A stretch of DNA of 64,000 bases from Drosophila miranda (Eukaryota > Arthropoda > Insecta > Diptera > Drosophilidae). Shown one piece after another: positions 34,059 to 48,610 of this stretch; positions within the stretch are counted from its first letter, which is position 1; every line of letters begins with the position of its first letter. Under the pieces are notes generated by a model. It did not search any database. It saw only the letters and a list, made by a program, of their open reading frames with translations, and was not told the DNA's origin. The DNA is taken from the NCBI RefSeq assembly GCF_003369915.1, contig NC_046673.1:20451718-20515717 (forward strand). The letters run 5' to 3'. The translations under genes and the position numbers were made by a program.

Positions 34059-37000
34059 ATGCGATTGCCGTATCGTAATAAAAAGGTCACCCTGTGGGTG
34101 CTCTTTGGCATCATTGTCATCACGATGTTCCTATTCAAATTTACCGAACTGCGCCCCACCTGCCTCTTCAGAGTGGATGCCACCAACAACGAGCTGTCCT
34201 CCCAAATGGTTCGCGTTGAGGTATGTACCCAAATCTCGGCCCCCCCACACACGCACGCACACGCACACACGCTCCCCCCAAAAAAAAAAAAACATCTTCG
34301 CATCCTCGTGGCCTTAACGTGCGTTTCGAGTGTGTAAGAAAGTTTGGGAAAAAGAAAATTTTCTTCCAGCTACTCGTACGAGCAGCTATATAATGGAAAG
34401 CCCAACAAGAGAGGAAGGGAGGGAGGAAGGAAGGCATCCTCCTTGCAGGTGTAGAAACAAACTTTTGTGGCATTTACATATCAAACATTTGTTCGCCTAA
34501 GGACTTTGCTTATTTGATAATTTAATCAATTTGATGGCAACTCCAGAACGAAATTAGTTTCAAATTGAAAAGAATCTTCCTTTAGTGAGAGAAATTTGTG
34601 TGAGAATTAATGCCAAACACGACATCAAGGGGTCTCTCTGTCATTCGTTTGATGAAACCAATCGACTGTGAAAAATACCAGCAATTACGAGTTAAATACC
34701 AGTATATTTGAATAATTATGCGCTAAAATCCGATAACACAATCTATTCTGTTGTGTTTTCCAATAACTAATTTAAAAATATTTCATATTTTCACGTTTAC
34801 CCTTGAATGGCACAAAAATAATTAATTTTATGTGTGTAATGACTCCTTCTATAATATTGGATCATTTCCGACTCACATTCATCTATGATAGCGGTGGGCA
34901 CGTGCTCACCGCCACTGCTAGAGCTCCAGGATATATTCTTTGACAACCGAAGCCACACAGGTTCCAACGATTCGCACAGAAATAAAAAATAAAATACATG
35001 TCGTGTGCATGATTTTTTTTCTGCTCTCTAAATAACAAGCCTGTCCACCACTAATCGAAATAATTTTCCACTTGTTGTCCATTACCTTTTTTTTGTAGTC
35101 GATCGTAAAATACTTATCGCAAAATACTTATCGCCCTTCGCTTATGGGACATTTGTGCAGCAAAATCAACAAGTGTTGGGCGACTTCCCAGTGGAAGGAA
35201 GAGGGGCATTCATTCAGCTGTAATCCCAGCTTCGGCCACGATGGGCGTTTGTCGAATCCGCGATTGATTCGGTTATGCGAGGCTGAAGCAAAGCAATTCA
35301 ATATTCAACTGCAAATACACTCCCGCGACGCACTGTGGTGGCTGGGTCCACGGGTCCCAGGGCCCCAGTGCCCTCTGGAACACAAAACGTTTGCAATGAT
35401 AAATCAAAGGGAAAAATACTCGTAGAAATTATATAGGAATCATAGAAATAGTAGAACCGAAAGCAGGATAACTAATTTCATGTTGGCTGAACATACAGAA
35501 CGGACTGGAGTGGTAATGGGAGGATGCCCCAGTCCGTTTGGGAGGAAAGAGAGTGGCCGTCCATCCATTCATACCCCCACCCCCACACCCCCCGGACTGA
35601 CCGACCTGCCGACCGCACACGCAGACCAAAGCAAAAGTCATTGAGGGAATTTAACTGGTTATCGGATGACCGAACACTATTTTGTAAACATTAGTCCAAA
35701 CCAAAATGGTCCTCATTGGACGTTGAATACCATGGGGAGGCAGGCAGGGATGGATGGGGGAGGAGGAGGAGGAGCAGGAGCAGGAGAAAAAGCCATTGAT
35801 TAGCATTGGGAATATCGAAGGCCATAAGGAGCTTAGAACCGGACCAGGGGCCAGAGCCATGACTCGCACACGAAAGACAATACCGATTGAGATGTGTGTG
35901 CTGAGATAGACAGAATTTTACTTTTCCATTTCCATTCGCTCACCGAACATTAGCACATCTTTTGGCTTTAACCCAGAGATGGAATTTAATTTCTTGGCAT
36001 TTCTGTTTGTCCGTAATTAAGGGAACAATGAAGCGATGATGCCTTCTGATGTTTGCCTTCTGGTGTGGGGAACTCCATTCCAGTTGATTTAATTTTGAAA
36101 TTGAATTTTGATATGTTTGATGAGTGCAAATTTCAATGTGCATGCATGGACTCAAATATCCCTTCTGGCAACCAATTGGCATGTACTCGGAGAAAAGCGC
36201 ACTGAAAATTGAATAATTACACTTAGATTTATAATTTATACCAGCTGATCCGACAAACCATTTTCTGCAGTATTGTGAACTATTTCTGTTGCTCCGAAGG
36301 CTTTAAATGGAACAGGTTTGAATCTGAATACGTGGCGATTGGCAGCCCGTTCCATGCCCGTCCATCTGGACTTCTGTCTGAATCTGAGCGCCTGGCAATG
36401 TGCACAATCAGCACTTTCGGATGAGCGGAATATTGAATATTTGGTCCGTACTCGCATGAGAGACGAAGAAACGAACCCAAGAATCATGTACCGGCGATGT
36501 AAAACCAGAGTTAATTGCTTAATTAAATCAAACTAAATTATCAAAAATATAAATATTCCTTTATTTAATACAATTAATGACACACACCACAGATACAGAT
36601 ACGAGTATCTTATCAGCCAACAGTGAAGTGCTTTCCCCTTAAGTTTATTTTGTTTATCAATAGATAGGCACCCGCCAAAACCCAAAAGCTATCACAGATA
36701 TCGGTGCCCCTAATTCATTTATAATCGATAAAGGAACACCGATCGATATCCCATTACGAATCGCGATAGCCCACGAAGGTGAAGCGCAGAAGGTGTTGGG
36801 GAAAAGGTTCTACAAGGCCAGAAATTTAACTTTTATTGACAGTTTGAGTTCTATTTTTAATAATTTCCATCACATTACGGCCTGTCCCCTGCTCAACCCC
36901 GGAAGACATTTTCCAGATATTCTTCTGTCATTTTCCTTATTTTTTTGACGCTAATGCCTAGGAAGGCGTTAACACCTGCGCTCAAGCGTCAAACCAGTCC

Positions 37001-38423
37001 TCCCTACCCTACACGGCCGTACTTTTGCCGTCATCATCCTCTGAGCCACGTAATTTTTCTCTCGCCTGCCTGCCACATTTTCTCTAATTTCATTTTTTCT
37101 CTCTCCCCCAACACGGACGCCCACGCCATGCCACACCGATGCCACGCCATGCCACAGAAATACGTCACGGATGACAATCAACGCGTTTATTCATATAACC
37201 GGGAGATGCCTTTAATATTCATAGGCGGCGTGCCCAGATCTGGTACGACGCTGATGCGCGCCATGCTGGATGCCCATCCCGATGTGCGGTAAGTATGTTT
37301 CCTCCCAGGATCCTCCCCCCACAACGGCGTGGGGAACTGTTCAATTAGTGCAGACAGAGTCCTGGCAATCGCAAGTCATACTTCCTTCTGAAAGCCAAAG
37401 GGAAAACTCTTGTTTCCATCTACATGTCTTTGCTCTTTTCAAATATACAAAATTGTAGCATATTTTTACGCCAGCCTTTTGCATAAAGTGTATCCTTCTC
37501 TATTGTAGGCCCCACAGGGAGAATATTGTAATTTTAATATTTGCATTTTTCCCCCACCCCCCACCTTCCCCCCGTCGGTTTCCCGTCCCGTTGTCCTGTG
37601 TGGCCTTGTGTCTTTGCCTCCTCCAGATTCCACGGCCACAATTCAATATATGTATTCCGTGTCGCCCTTTGGCAATTTTTCCTTCTGCCGCAGAGACATA
37701 AGGCAGGCAGCTCCCCGCTTACCCCCTCATGTATTTTCCCTCTGCCTCACAATACTCACAATCCCTTGTATTGCCATAATTCTTAAGTTTCCCTTTACGC
37801 ATGAGTAATTAGCCACGAAAATTGTGCAATCTGAAAATGTTAAAGGCCAAAAGCAGAACACTGCAAAGAGATGAGCCTCCAGCCTCCAGCCTCCTGTTGC
37901 CTTAATTTTTGTTTTTTTTTTTATTAACAATTTGCCTTTCTGCAGTCCCAATCCCACTCCATGGCTCATGCCCATCCATGGTCTATCCCGGATAGGAGAT
38001 GTCCGTTGACAGGCAGCTCGAGCTCGGTCTCGGGCTCGCTTTTTCTGATGGCTGCACAGCACAATTTCCGCTATTTAAAAACCTACTTCCCGGCTACCCG
38101 AAGCAGCCCCCTGCCACAGGACGGAAGAGACTGTGGGATGTGGAAACGCGATGTGGAAGGGCGATTTTAGTTACGAAATAGGTTCAGCGAGCGCCAGGTT
38201 GAGGCCAGCACTTTGTCCCTTTGTTCGTCCCAAAAATTCTGTAAAGTTTTCGCAAGTTTCTCGTGTGTGTGTGAGAGGGAGAGGGAGAGGAAGACTCCAA
38301 CACTCGGATTAAATCTAGTATCTGGTGTGTGTATTTGTAGCATTTAGCATTTTAGCATTTGGACTTGGCTTGAACTCAATTAGTGTGAGTCCTCGGTAAG
38401 CCCCAGGAATAATTTGTGGCATT

Positions 38424-38454
<31 letters not shown>

Positions 38455-41400
38455 TGGTTGGGAGAGGGGCGGCACGCCTCCCACCATTAATGTTGAGGTG
38501 TGAAACACGCAAAATGCGCTTTGTGGCATATCCGATTTGGGGGCATGAGCTCTTAATTCCTTAACTTTTGAGTGCACAAAATGAATGCAAGATTTTACTC
38601 GCAACCGCAATCGTTTCACTTGAAATACGTTCGGGGCAAATGTGCACAGACTTAATGGGCAACTAATCCTTTAACAGAGAGGCTAACAGGCTCTGGGATC
38701 CTTCGGGGCAGCACAGAAGCACTTGAATCTCTCTCATGGTGGCATGTAGACTGCTGCAATCAATGAGGCAGCGCGATATTTATGATAATTTACGCAATCA
38801 GCGTACCAATTTTTTGTGCATGCTCTGAACTTGATTACTAACTTTGGTTCGTGGCTCCTGGTTGGGACTGGGACTGGGACTGGGACTGGGACTGGGACTG
38901 GGACTGGGGCTGGGTCTGAGAATGGGGCTGGCGTTCAAACGATTCGTTTGAAGCCCTTCATAGTTGAGTGAGCTTTGAGCAGCCCGAAAGGAAACCGACA
39001 ACCGAAGGGCGGCGGGTAAAAAATTGGGAGCCAAATGAGAGTTATGCATCAGACATCCAGCCCAGCAGTGCAGGGCAGGGCAGGGCGGGGAGGGGTGGTA
39101 GGGCTGGGGGTATGCCATTTCATTTGGCCGATTGCATTAGGAGGTGGTTTTTCGGTATGGTTTCGCCTTGTTCCTCCTGCTGGGCCAGCACCGATGGGAC
39201 CCTTGCTTCGTCCTGTTGTTGCCAGGCGATATCATGAACAGTTCCTAACCGCCACACGATACGATACGATACATATATGCAACCTGCTGCTGTTGCTGCT
39301 GTTGCTGGTTCCACTTCCAATTACTTTATGTTTGTTCTCTCTCCCCCTCTCCTACCGTCGCCTGCTTCCGGTCTTTGTGTGTGTGCGGTATAGCTGCGGG
39401 CAGGAAACGCGCGTCATTCCACGCATCCTGCAATTGCGCTCGCACTGGCTAAAGTCCGAGAAGGAGTCGCTCCGGCTGCAGGAGGCCGGCATCACCAAAG
39501 AGGTCATGAACAGTGCCATAGCGCAGTTCTGTCTGGAAATCATTGCTAAGCATGGCGAGCCGGCGCCCCGTTTATGTAACAAGGATCCGCTGACGCTGAA
39601 AATGGGCTCCTATGTCATCGAGCTCTTTCCGAACGTAAGCATAAGCCCCCACCCAAACCATAAAGCGGCATCTTACGTCAGCCCTGCTCACAGGCTCCCA
39701 GACTCCCATGCTCCCATGCTGTATCCTGCTGTGATACAATTTCCTCCGCCATCCTTTCTACATTTTCCTTCTCTTTGCAGGCTAAATTCCTGTTCATGGT
39801 GCGCGACGGCCGGGCGACAGTTCATTCGATTATATCGCGTAAGGTGACAATCACCGGATTCGATTTGAGCAGCTACCGCCAGTGTATGCAGAAATGGAAT
39901 CACGCCATCGAGGTGATGCACGAACAGTGCCGGGATATCGGCAAGGACCGCTGCATGATGGTGAGTACAATGGGTCCCGGTCTCGGTCCCGGTCCCCACG
40001 TGACAAGCCAATCAATGATGGAGGAGCACCCGCTTCCATCCGCAGAGGAAATCACCAAAGAGGCTTCTCCTCCTTTGTTTATTTTTACTGGAATTCCTTA
40101 AAGGACGAAACACATACCACTTTTGAAGAGATCTTGATTATCTCTCCAATAAGGGAGTTATTATTATGTATTCCAGTAAATGGGATCTATATATCTGATC
40201 CATTTAAACCATCCTAAGAGCCTTTGGATTCCATTCATTCTTCGACCCATTTCTGTGTAGTTTCTTTATTTATGGCCACTTTTTTCTGCTCAGGTCTACT
40301 ATGAACAGCTGGTGCTGCATCCAGAGGAGTGGATGCGCAAGATATTGCAATTCTTGGATGTGCCATGGAACGATGCGGTCCTGCATCACGAGGAGTTCAT
40401 CAACAAGCCGAACGGGGTGCCGCTCTCCAAGTGAGTTTTTGCCGGACAATAAAGATCATTTTTGATTCAATTTTATCTCCGAATCCCGTTAGAGTGGAGC
40501 GTTCATCGGATCAGGTTATCAAGCCGGTGAATCTGGAGGCGCTCTCCAAGTGGGTGGGCCAGATACCGGGCGATGTGGTGCGCGATATGGCCGACATAGC
40601 GCCCATGCTGTCCGTGCTCGGCTACGATCCGTATGCGAATCCGCCGGACTATGGTAAGCCAGATGCATGGGTGCAGGACAACACGTCGAAGGTAAGGTGC
40701 AGCCCCCACCAAAACAACAGCAAAACAGCACACACACACGAAAACAGGCTTCAAAACGATGGCGAGGACTCCATGTCCTGTCCGTCTCCCACTTTTGCAC
40801 GAAACGCATTTTAAGCCCTCGCACTGTCACGCTTTCTCTCTCTCTCTCTCTGTCTCTGTCATCCTCTCCCTAGGGAGGAGGGAAAGGAAGGGCTACTTTC
40901 TGTTTGCCTCCCACTGCTTCCCGGCTAAGCTCCTCCATGCATGCTCTTGTTATCTTTCACCTTTCCATTTTCCCCCCCATTCACAGCCGCCATGTCATTG
41001 GCATATTTTGCACTCCTTTAGCCCCCCTTCGCCCCACTCTTTGTGGAAAGGGAAACAAGGCGCAGACATACGCCTTACATCACACGTTTTGCAACACTCT
41101 TTATTTATTTTCTTTTCTTTTTTTTGTATCCTTCTACTCGATTTCGTTTTCTGTGTGTGCGATTTATGTTTTGTTTTGTTTGTTTTGTGCTTTGCACTTT
41201 GCCTTTGCACATTTCCTTTTGTTGTTGTTGTTGTTGTTGGTTGCACCCCTGCAATTCCCCTGTTTATTTTCTTGTTTTGCTTTTCTGTTTTTTTTGTTAT
41301 GTATATTCATCTTTTTTCAGCTACTTTGATTCTTGTTCCTATGCCAACGATATATCGTACTTATTTGTTGTTTTTGCTCTTCTTATTGGTTCTTGCTTAT

Positions 41401-44400
41401 TGCCTACGTATGTATATGAGCCCAGAGGTTTCGATATCAATAGCAGTGGTGGAGCAGCACCCATGGGTATGGGAATGGGGAGGGGGAAATGAATATGATG
41501 ACTATGGTGATGATGATGACGATGTGAGTCGAAGGTGGAGAGTACGGTGGGGCGGGTGGCGAAAGACTACTTTGAGTAGCTTTGAAGATGTGACTATATT
41601 GGGTTTCATAAGAATCTTCGTGTAGGAGGCTGGGAAATTATAATTCCCCCAAATTAGATACTCACTGAAAGTGGAACTATTGTATTGTATTATTAGCTTG
41701 TTGACGTGCAATCATTGAACCCACAAGTGAAGCTTGTCACGCGCAGGCAATGCCACACCGCCCAGACACGAACAGGTGGGGTACCAGCAGGACCTCACAA
41801 GGGGCTGGTATTTAAGAGACTTAAAGTTGAGCTGTTGTACGTGTACACTTAAGGGCACAGGAAAATCTCTTATGGAACCATTTTCCAAATAAAAAGGGGT
41901 ACAATATATTCGATTTGTGGTCAAGGAGGATGTGGATGTACATGTATTCCTCGGTTATTGATCCGAGTCTATATAGCCATGTCTGTCTGTCGCACTCTTT
42001 CACACACTCTTCGTCGTGCAGTGTGAGCCTCTGGCGGAGAGGAGCCCTACTGACTGAGTATCGGGTAAACATACACCAAATGCATTGGAAATAACGTAGC
42101 GAAACCGTAGACCCCTTCGTACAAACTGGCTTAGATTGCAATTCTTAAGAAACATCGATGAGGACGAGGAGTGGTCTGGAGGACAGAGCGAGAGCCGGAT
42201 ATTGCCGGATTTCCTTCTGAATTCGACGTTCGTTCCAGTGTGTGAATTGTAATTAAAGGCAAACACTAAGCCGATGACTATAATTCGCATCAATTCCACA
42301 AAGTCAAAGTAAAAGTATGTCGAACAGAGAGACACAAGAAACACAAGCAGACAGACAATGCTGCACAAGTAAATAAAACCCATCCGGCAGCAGGAGGGCA
42401 CTGTCACTGTGTTTATTTATGCCGTAAAAAAGTGATGTGTCAGCAAAGATTGTGGCAATGTTTAAATACCAGTTTGCTTCAAGTTCCAGTCCCAATCGCT
42501 TGGCCATCTCCATTCATCCCTGCATTCGTCCGTTCACATTTCTCTCCAATGGCTTTTGGTTAGCAATTACAACGCACTGAGGTCACAGTTCAATTGCGCT
42601 GTGGGCCATTGCGGCTGTCATATTACGCATATTCGTATATGCCTGCCGTCTGACTGAGTGGCATGTTCATTCGGATGATGATTCGGCCACAGATGTTGCC
42701 GCCGGGCGTCCGCCTTCCCCACAAGATTTAATTGCAATTTTCGGTTGGCCAGGGACGAACTTGGAGCGGACCAGCGGCGCGATGTGGGGCGCTCTAGACT
42801 CCATCTGCCCCATCCTTGCCCCCCTCTCCCTCTCTCTCTCTCGCTCTATGTCTGTCTGCCCGTGCATCCTGCTGAGTTATGTCCTGCGCAGCGACGCGTT
42901 AAATTAGCTGCTAATTAATTAGTCCACTCGACTCGAGTTGAGTTAACTTAACTTGAGTTATTTCCTCTTTACGTCTTTTTTTTTTTTGCATATTTGTTTG
43001 TCCAAAGAGTGTCTCATAAATTAAAATTGCATCAGTGTCAGCGCCAGCGCCAGTGGCAGAGACAGGACTCTGGTCCCGGGTGCACATTTAACTGGATTCT
43101 CCACTCTGAAGGGTGGGGTGGCTTCAGTCTGGGTCCAGCGATAGACCGACAGAACCGTGAACTGAACGGAACGGAGGTCCAGGACTAGCGAGTCGGGACT
43201 AAATCATTCCGTTTAGGATGTGTGGGCAGCCATATACACACTCGATTTGCTTTCACCTTTCACTGACATTCTGTCGGGTTTTCTATATATACATTTTTTT
43301 TTTTTTTAATTTTTCCCTGAAATTTTTTGTGTTTTTTTTGTTGTATTGCGCTGTTACGGCGGCAATTTCAGCTTGACAGTTGAAATTGCAATGTTTCCAC
43401 GCTGTTGCCAGTGGGGAGGCATTACCAGGGATGAGGGGTGGGGGGGGGGGGGGGGGGGGGGGAGGGTGCAACACATCAGACAGCTTATGGCATAAGTGGC
43501 AATTTAAACATGCATGCCACCACCAACAGAGAGCGACAGTGGCAGGAACGAGCGGACAGGTGAACGGACAGACAGAGAGGCAGTGAGAGAGAGAGCCGGA
43601 CAAAGTTAAGTCAACTTTTGCAATCCCCGTCACAGTTTGACTGGCGATTCCTGACGCCACATAATGCCACACTGCCACCAGGCACCTGCCACCCCACCCA
43701 CCGTAACCGAAGCCATAACAAGGTCGCAATGCAATTAATATCAATTGAAAGCCCGCCAATTTCATTATATTCCTTAATTTATGTTAATGACAAATATTTT
43801 AATTAATTGACGCGGCTGCTCCCCTGCTCCTCCACCCCTCCACCTTTCTGCTGCTCGAGGTGTCTGCGCACATTTAATATTTTATCCATATTTGCATATT
43901 TCATATTTGTGCAGTAAAAAAAAAAATAAGTGCGGGGGAAAACTGCACGCGAAAAATGGAAATCAAAATAACGAAAGGAAAATACCCTCAGGCAGGGCCC
44001 CAAATGGGGGACCAGCGAATGTAAATATAAATAAGATGAGAGCGCTGCAAAAAATGCTCGTGTAAAGCAAATATGTTGAAGGGGCAGGACAGCGCAGAGT
44101 GGGACGAGAAAAATCTGTTCAAAAAAAATTATCACATTGCAAAAATACCAGAGAATACGCGGGACGGGGGGAAAAAAATGCGAATTGCGAAAATAAATTT
44201 GCTGCATAAAAAACCGATGGCCAACCGACAAAAGCTAGATTAAAAACTGCCCAAGGAAGATTAATAAACAGCATTATTCAATTAACTACCACACCCATGA
44301 AAGAAGTTTGTATTTGTATAATATTTAAAGCCCTTAAGGATACACAAAGGCAAAGTTTTCATCAGTAAAAATGGAAATGGATGTGGAGTACATTTTAAAA

Positions 44401-45317
44401 GTGGGAAAAAGTAAACCCTTGGCCCAGCTTGTGTCAGTCTTTGAACGTTTTTTATGGCGCAAAAGATGATCTTTCATACTAGTATAGGGTTTTGTGGCAA
44501 CACAAAGTTGAACAACAATTTGCGGTGTCCGAATGCTTCCGTTTTTGGCAATGTTCTGAAACATAAATGTGCAGCTGCTGGCCTATCCACATATGCTGGG
44601 GCTGTTGTGTGTATCTGTGCAGATTGGGGAGCCACCATAATGAAGCGGCGGCCATCTAAAATGGGGGATTTAATCCACAGTATTTATACTCAATCCTCAT
44701 ATGTGTGCCTGCGGATGTTTATTATAAATATTCAAAGGATAGTTGTATCTACAATTAAGACATACATATGTACATATAGTATTTGTATTTATGCAGTCGA
44801 TTAATTTTGTTTGTACATTTTTCAGGTGAAGGCCAATCGAAGACTGTGGGAAAATAAGGCCAAGCAAGTGCTCCAAATGAATCCCAGGTCGAGTGAGGAC
44901 ACTGATAACGACAACCCCAACAATATAATTAACACTAGCAACAACCACAACAACAACAACAAAAACAATAATAATAATAATAATAATGATATAAACGATA
45001 ATAATCTGTACAATATCAATAAAATTATACCAGTAGAAGAACAAGAACAGCAGCAGCATCAACTGCCGAGACACCATCAGGAGCATGAGCAACAACATCG
45101 GCAGCAGGACCATCAGCATCAAAAAAAAGAATACGTTCGAGAAGAGGAACAGGAACAGGAACCGGAAGACGAACAACAATTGTTGCATCAAAAGCCAAAG
45201 GATGTCATTACGATAAAGCAGCTGCCATTACAGTTCAGTGGCAGCATCAGCAACAACAAAAACAAAAACAACAACAATAACCACAACAACCAGAATGGCC
45301 CACTGGCGGATACATGA
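34059..45317 (+). CDS. Tpst: Tyrosylprotein sulfotransferase, 7 coding exons (513 aa)
   Basis: Transfers sulfate from PAPS to tyrosines of secreted and membrane proteins in the trans-Golgi. Coding exons: 34059-34220, 37158-37288, 39394-39634, 39781-39960, 40294-40430, 40493-40691, 44826-45317; all junctions have GT-AG sites and keep frame. Type II topology: short basic N-terminus, membrane anchor at about 10-27. PAPS-binding GGVPRSGTT at 77-85 (R81 in the 5'-phosphosulfate loop); the Glu of CGQET (E102) corresponds to the catalytic base; C99 and C159 (in CNKDP, with K161) correspond to a known disulfide pair; 3'-phosphate site RDGRATVHS at 186-194; [14 protein letters not shown] at 284-297. 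The family core is nearly unchanged up to [18 protein letters not shown]. The last exon then adds about 145 residues rich in Asn, Gln, His and Glu, absent from vertebrate TPSTs. Exon 2 uses the acceptor GCCACAG at 37157. Convergent with up. Confidence 0.93.
38864..38918 (+). repeat. GGGACT hexamer minisatellite in a Tpst intron
   Basis: About seven copies of GGGACT followed by GGGGCT and GGGTCT variants, inside the intron between 37288 and 39394. Confidence 0.8.
43440..43462 (+). repeat. 23-base poly-G tract in a Tpst intron
   Basis: Uninterrupted G run preceded by GATGAGGGGT and followed by AGGG, within the last Tpst intron (40692-44825). Confidence 0.85.
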
Positions 45318-48300
45318 TATCCGCATATACCCATAAGACTGCCACGTGGCAAGCACTGAGAGAACGCGGAAACTTTGATAATGATTATGCTAACAATGAG
45401 AGATGTATATGTAGATGTTGTTGGATGATGTGGTGCGCACAGACACCCAGAACACACACACACAAATGCACACCAATTTTAAATTGTATAAGCTATACAG
45501 CATAAAAGATTACATTTGGATATACATATGTGTATGTGTATGTATGATGTACATGTACGTACATATAATAATGCTTTTTAATGTTACCAAATATGAACGA
45601 AAAAACAACAGACAACATTTTAGCCCCCAACAGAGTGCGTTTCATGACAAAGAATAGGATAGACATGGAAACAGATTATCCCATAAATGATAAATGATAT
45701 GATAAATGTAATAGCATTGTATTCTATGGGATGACACAGGCATTAATCTGTTCCACAATTCGCTTAGACACCATCTCTTACGTATGTATATGCGAATACA
45801 CCATTCCCTAAACTCTATTCATTAATTGTCTTAATAAGAAGAGTGATATTATGCTTTAGTTTCACTTACACAGTTACAGACCAGGTTTAAATCTACTTAA
45901 TTTAAAGCAAGGACTCCATTGGACAACAGACTTAATATGTATAAACTAGAACCACTTCCATATAACCACTAAAACCACTGGGCAGCAGATCTGTGGACAC
46001 TCTTAAGTCATGAAACGCACTGTCTGCATAGTATATCTACTCCGAACAATCTATAAGTTACAAAAGACCACCAACAGAAGCTGAAGAAGTGCAAGCAAAA
46101 GCTCGAAATTGATTGCAGGCGCTCACCGACCTCCTCTATAATATATATATATATATATAAAATCTTTCAATTTAGTTTAGACACAATCTTTTGTACGCAT
46201 GTTTTTTGAGAGACTTATAATTAGATACCATTTTTTTGCATATTTTTAATTGTGTATATATGTATGTACGAGTAAATTATAAAATAATTCGATTATTATT
46301 TTCGCCCTACGCGTTTCTGATCGAAAGAATCTCTCGCGGTGGCTGAATTTCGTCTTTGGACGTCTCTAGGAACCTTTATATTATAAAATAGGGCACTGTT
46401 TATAAGTTTGCATGGCGGGACAGCAACAGATATCTATAAATGTTACATTTTTAATGAATGAGCTTTTAAAATTTTTTATTTCAACAGACGAAATATTAGT
46501 AATACATCAAATATTTGCTCCTGATGGGGTTTAAAAAACAAACAAAAAATCGTGAGTAGGAATAAAACTAGGAATTTTTTAATCGTTTTTTTTTTTTGTT
46601 GCAATAAATTGACTGAATGTAAAGAAAATAAATTGAATAAATCAATATAAATATTTAATTATACAATATACATACAATATATTATGAAATATATAAATGG
46701 ATGTATCTATGTAAAACTGAATGTCTAAATATGTAAATGCGAGTTGTAATAGATTTTATCATACCCATGTATGTATGTATGTGTACTGAATGCCATGTGT
46801 CTGTATGAATAAGAGAGGATCATAGACCTCGAAGGATGTTAGGCTTACAACAGTTAAACTGGTGGCTTTGTGGGCACCTGGAGGACGTTTACTTCAGCCT
46901 CCACTGCCTGGCTGGACGACAAGTCGAGCGACAGCAGATAGAGCGAGAGACAACTAACTTATGATAAGCGACTGCTTGACGTGACTGTACTTACAACATA
47001 CAGCTTAAGATCAGTTACAGCCACGACATAGGGACACAACCCTCGTAGAGAGTATTTCAAGGACGGGATTGTACTTACATACGACTAATATAGAGTAATG
47101 ACAGTTTAACTGCTGGCGCCTGCATAACACATGGGTACTTTCTGTGCACTGACAGGATATGGATCTTTTGGATACTAGCAAAGATAAATTCTAGGGTGAC
47201 GGGACTATACTTTCAGGATATAGGCTAAGAACAGGATAACTGCTGGCGCCTGGATGACATTTACTTCAGAGAGCACTGCTTAAGGGCTGCACTCCACTTC
47301 ATTTAGCGGAAAAGGACTCTGAGAACAACCAGCTAGAGCGAGAGGCAACGACTTGCTTGGACCGTACTGTACTGACCGCAGCTCCTTCCAAGTTAGTTTT
47401 GAAGTAAATGTCCTTGAGGAACATTGTCTATTATTATTTTGTTTTGTTTTTGCCAGAGAACGCACTCCTCCACACACACAGACAGGCACTCACACAGCCA
47501 TATGAGCCTTGTCCGTCCTAGCTGCTGCGTGGGTGCATGGGTGTGTGCGAGTGTGTGTGAAAGGGATAGCTAGATGTTGTATGTATGCTTGTACTTAATT
47601 GCCGTTAGCCTGGCACTCAAAGAAAAAGTCCCTTAAGATAAGTTTTTATTTTATTGTTTTTTTCAAGAAATAAAAAACAGAAGAGAATTGCTGACAATAA
47701 ATAAGAAAACAAAAAATGATTGCTTAGAGGAAATTGAAAATGAGAAAAGACAGAGAAGGATAATGGATATACCGCTAAAACATTATTTAAAAAAAAAGTA
47801 AAATTTCAGACAATGAAATGAGCAAAAGTTTGATATGTATGTATGTAACATATATTTTAAATCTGTGTGTGCGCGTTTCAGAGCCAACGAAAGCAGAGCA
47901 TAAATGTGCGCCATGAAATGGGCAAATGCCTTAATGCTGGCCATGAAACGCAGTGTATGTGTAAACTATACGAGTATATAAATGTGAAATGTGAAATGTG
48001 AAACGTGAACTATTTTTGCTATCTTATAAGATGCATTTTTTGTCTAATTTTTACCAATGTATGTATGTATGTACTATATCTCTCCAAATATACATATGCA
48101 TAGACATATATTGTATGTAAACATCATTTTATTCTGTGGGTAATCGCTGCATGTTGAAACACCAATTTGTATTAGCACAATGGATCGCACGATCTACTTG
48201 CAGCAGACAGACAATCAAGGCTCAAAGAAACTATAAATTTAAACTAAATGAATCCCCAACAAGCCCCATCCAAGGAACCATAACGAAGAGTATTTAGCAA

Positions 48301-48610
48301 ATTAGAAACCAGGAAAACGGCAACAAAAAAACACCCTTTACGCTGCAAAGATCACATACGGAAAAGAACCATGTAATTCTATTCATCCGAAATTTTCCGT
48401 GTGCAGTTCGTAAGCTAAGCAAGTTTTACAATATTGTATTCATTAATAACATGAACATGAACATGAAGAATCTGCCGAATATATACGTACGTGGAATTAT
48501 ACTATACAACCAAAAACAAAACAAAAAAAAACAAATCAAAAGCGGAAACAATAAAAGTTAAACATAACATATAAAACATAACGTTAAAATTACAAAAAAA
48601 CAAAACGTTT
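45318..48610 (+). other. Tpst: Probable Tpst 3'UTR and downstream region
   Basis: AT-rich, with CATACATATG/TATGTATG repeats and no open frames of note. AATAAA signals occur at 46561, 46603 and, furthest, 48550. The transcript end could be at any of these. No separate gene is seen. Confidence 0.4.
48550..48555 (+). terminator. Distal candidate poly(A) signal for Tpst
   Basis: AATAAA, the most downstream + strand signal before the convergent up gene. It would imply a 3'UTR of about 3.2 kb; the nearer signals at 46561 and 46603 are equally possible. Confidence 0.25.

Noticed and set aside
36969..37292. ORF 36945-37292 as an upstream extension of Tpst exon 2
   Set aside because: Its first part is intron sequence (CT-rich) before the acceptor at 37157; only 37158-37288 belongs to Tpst.
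40759..41625. 288-codon + strand ORF in the last Tpst intron
   Set aside because: Phe/Cys/Leu-rich reading of CT- and T-rich intron DNA, with no domain.
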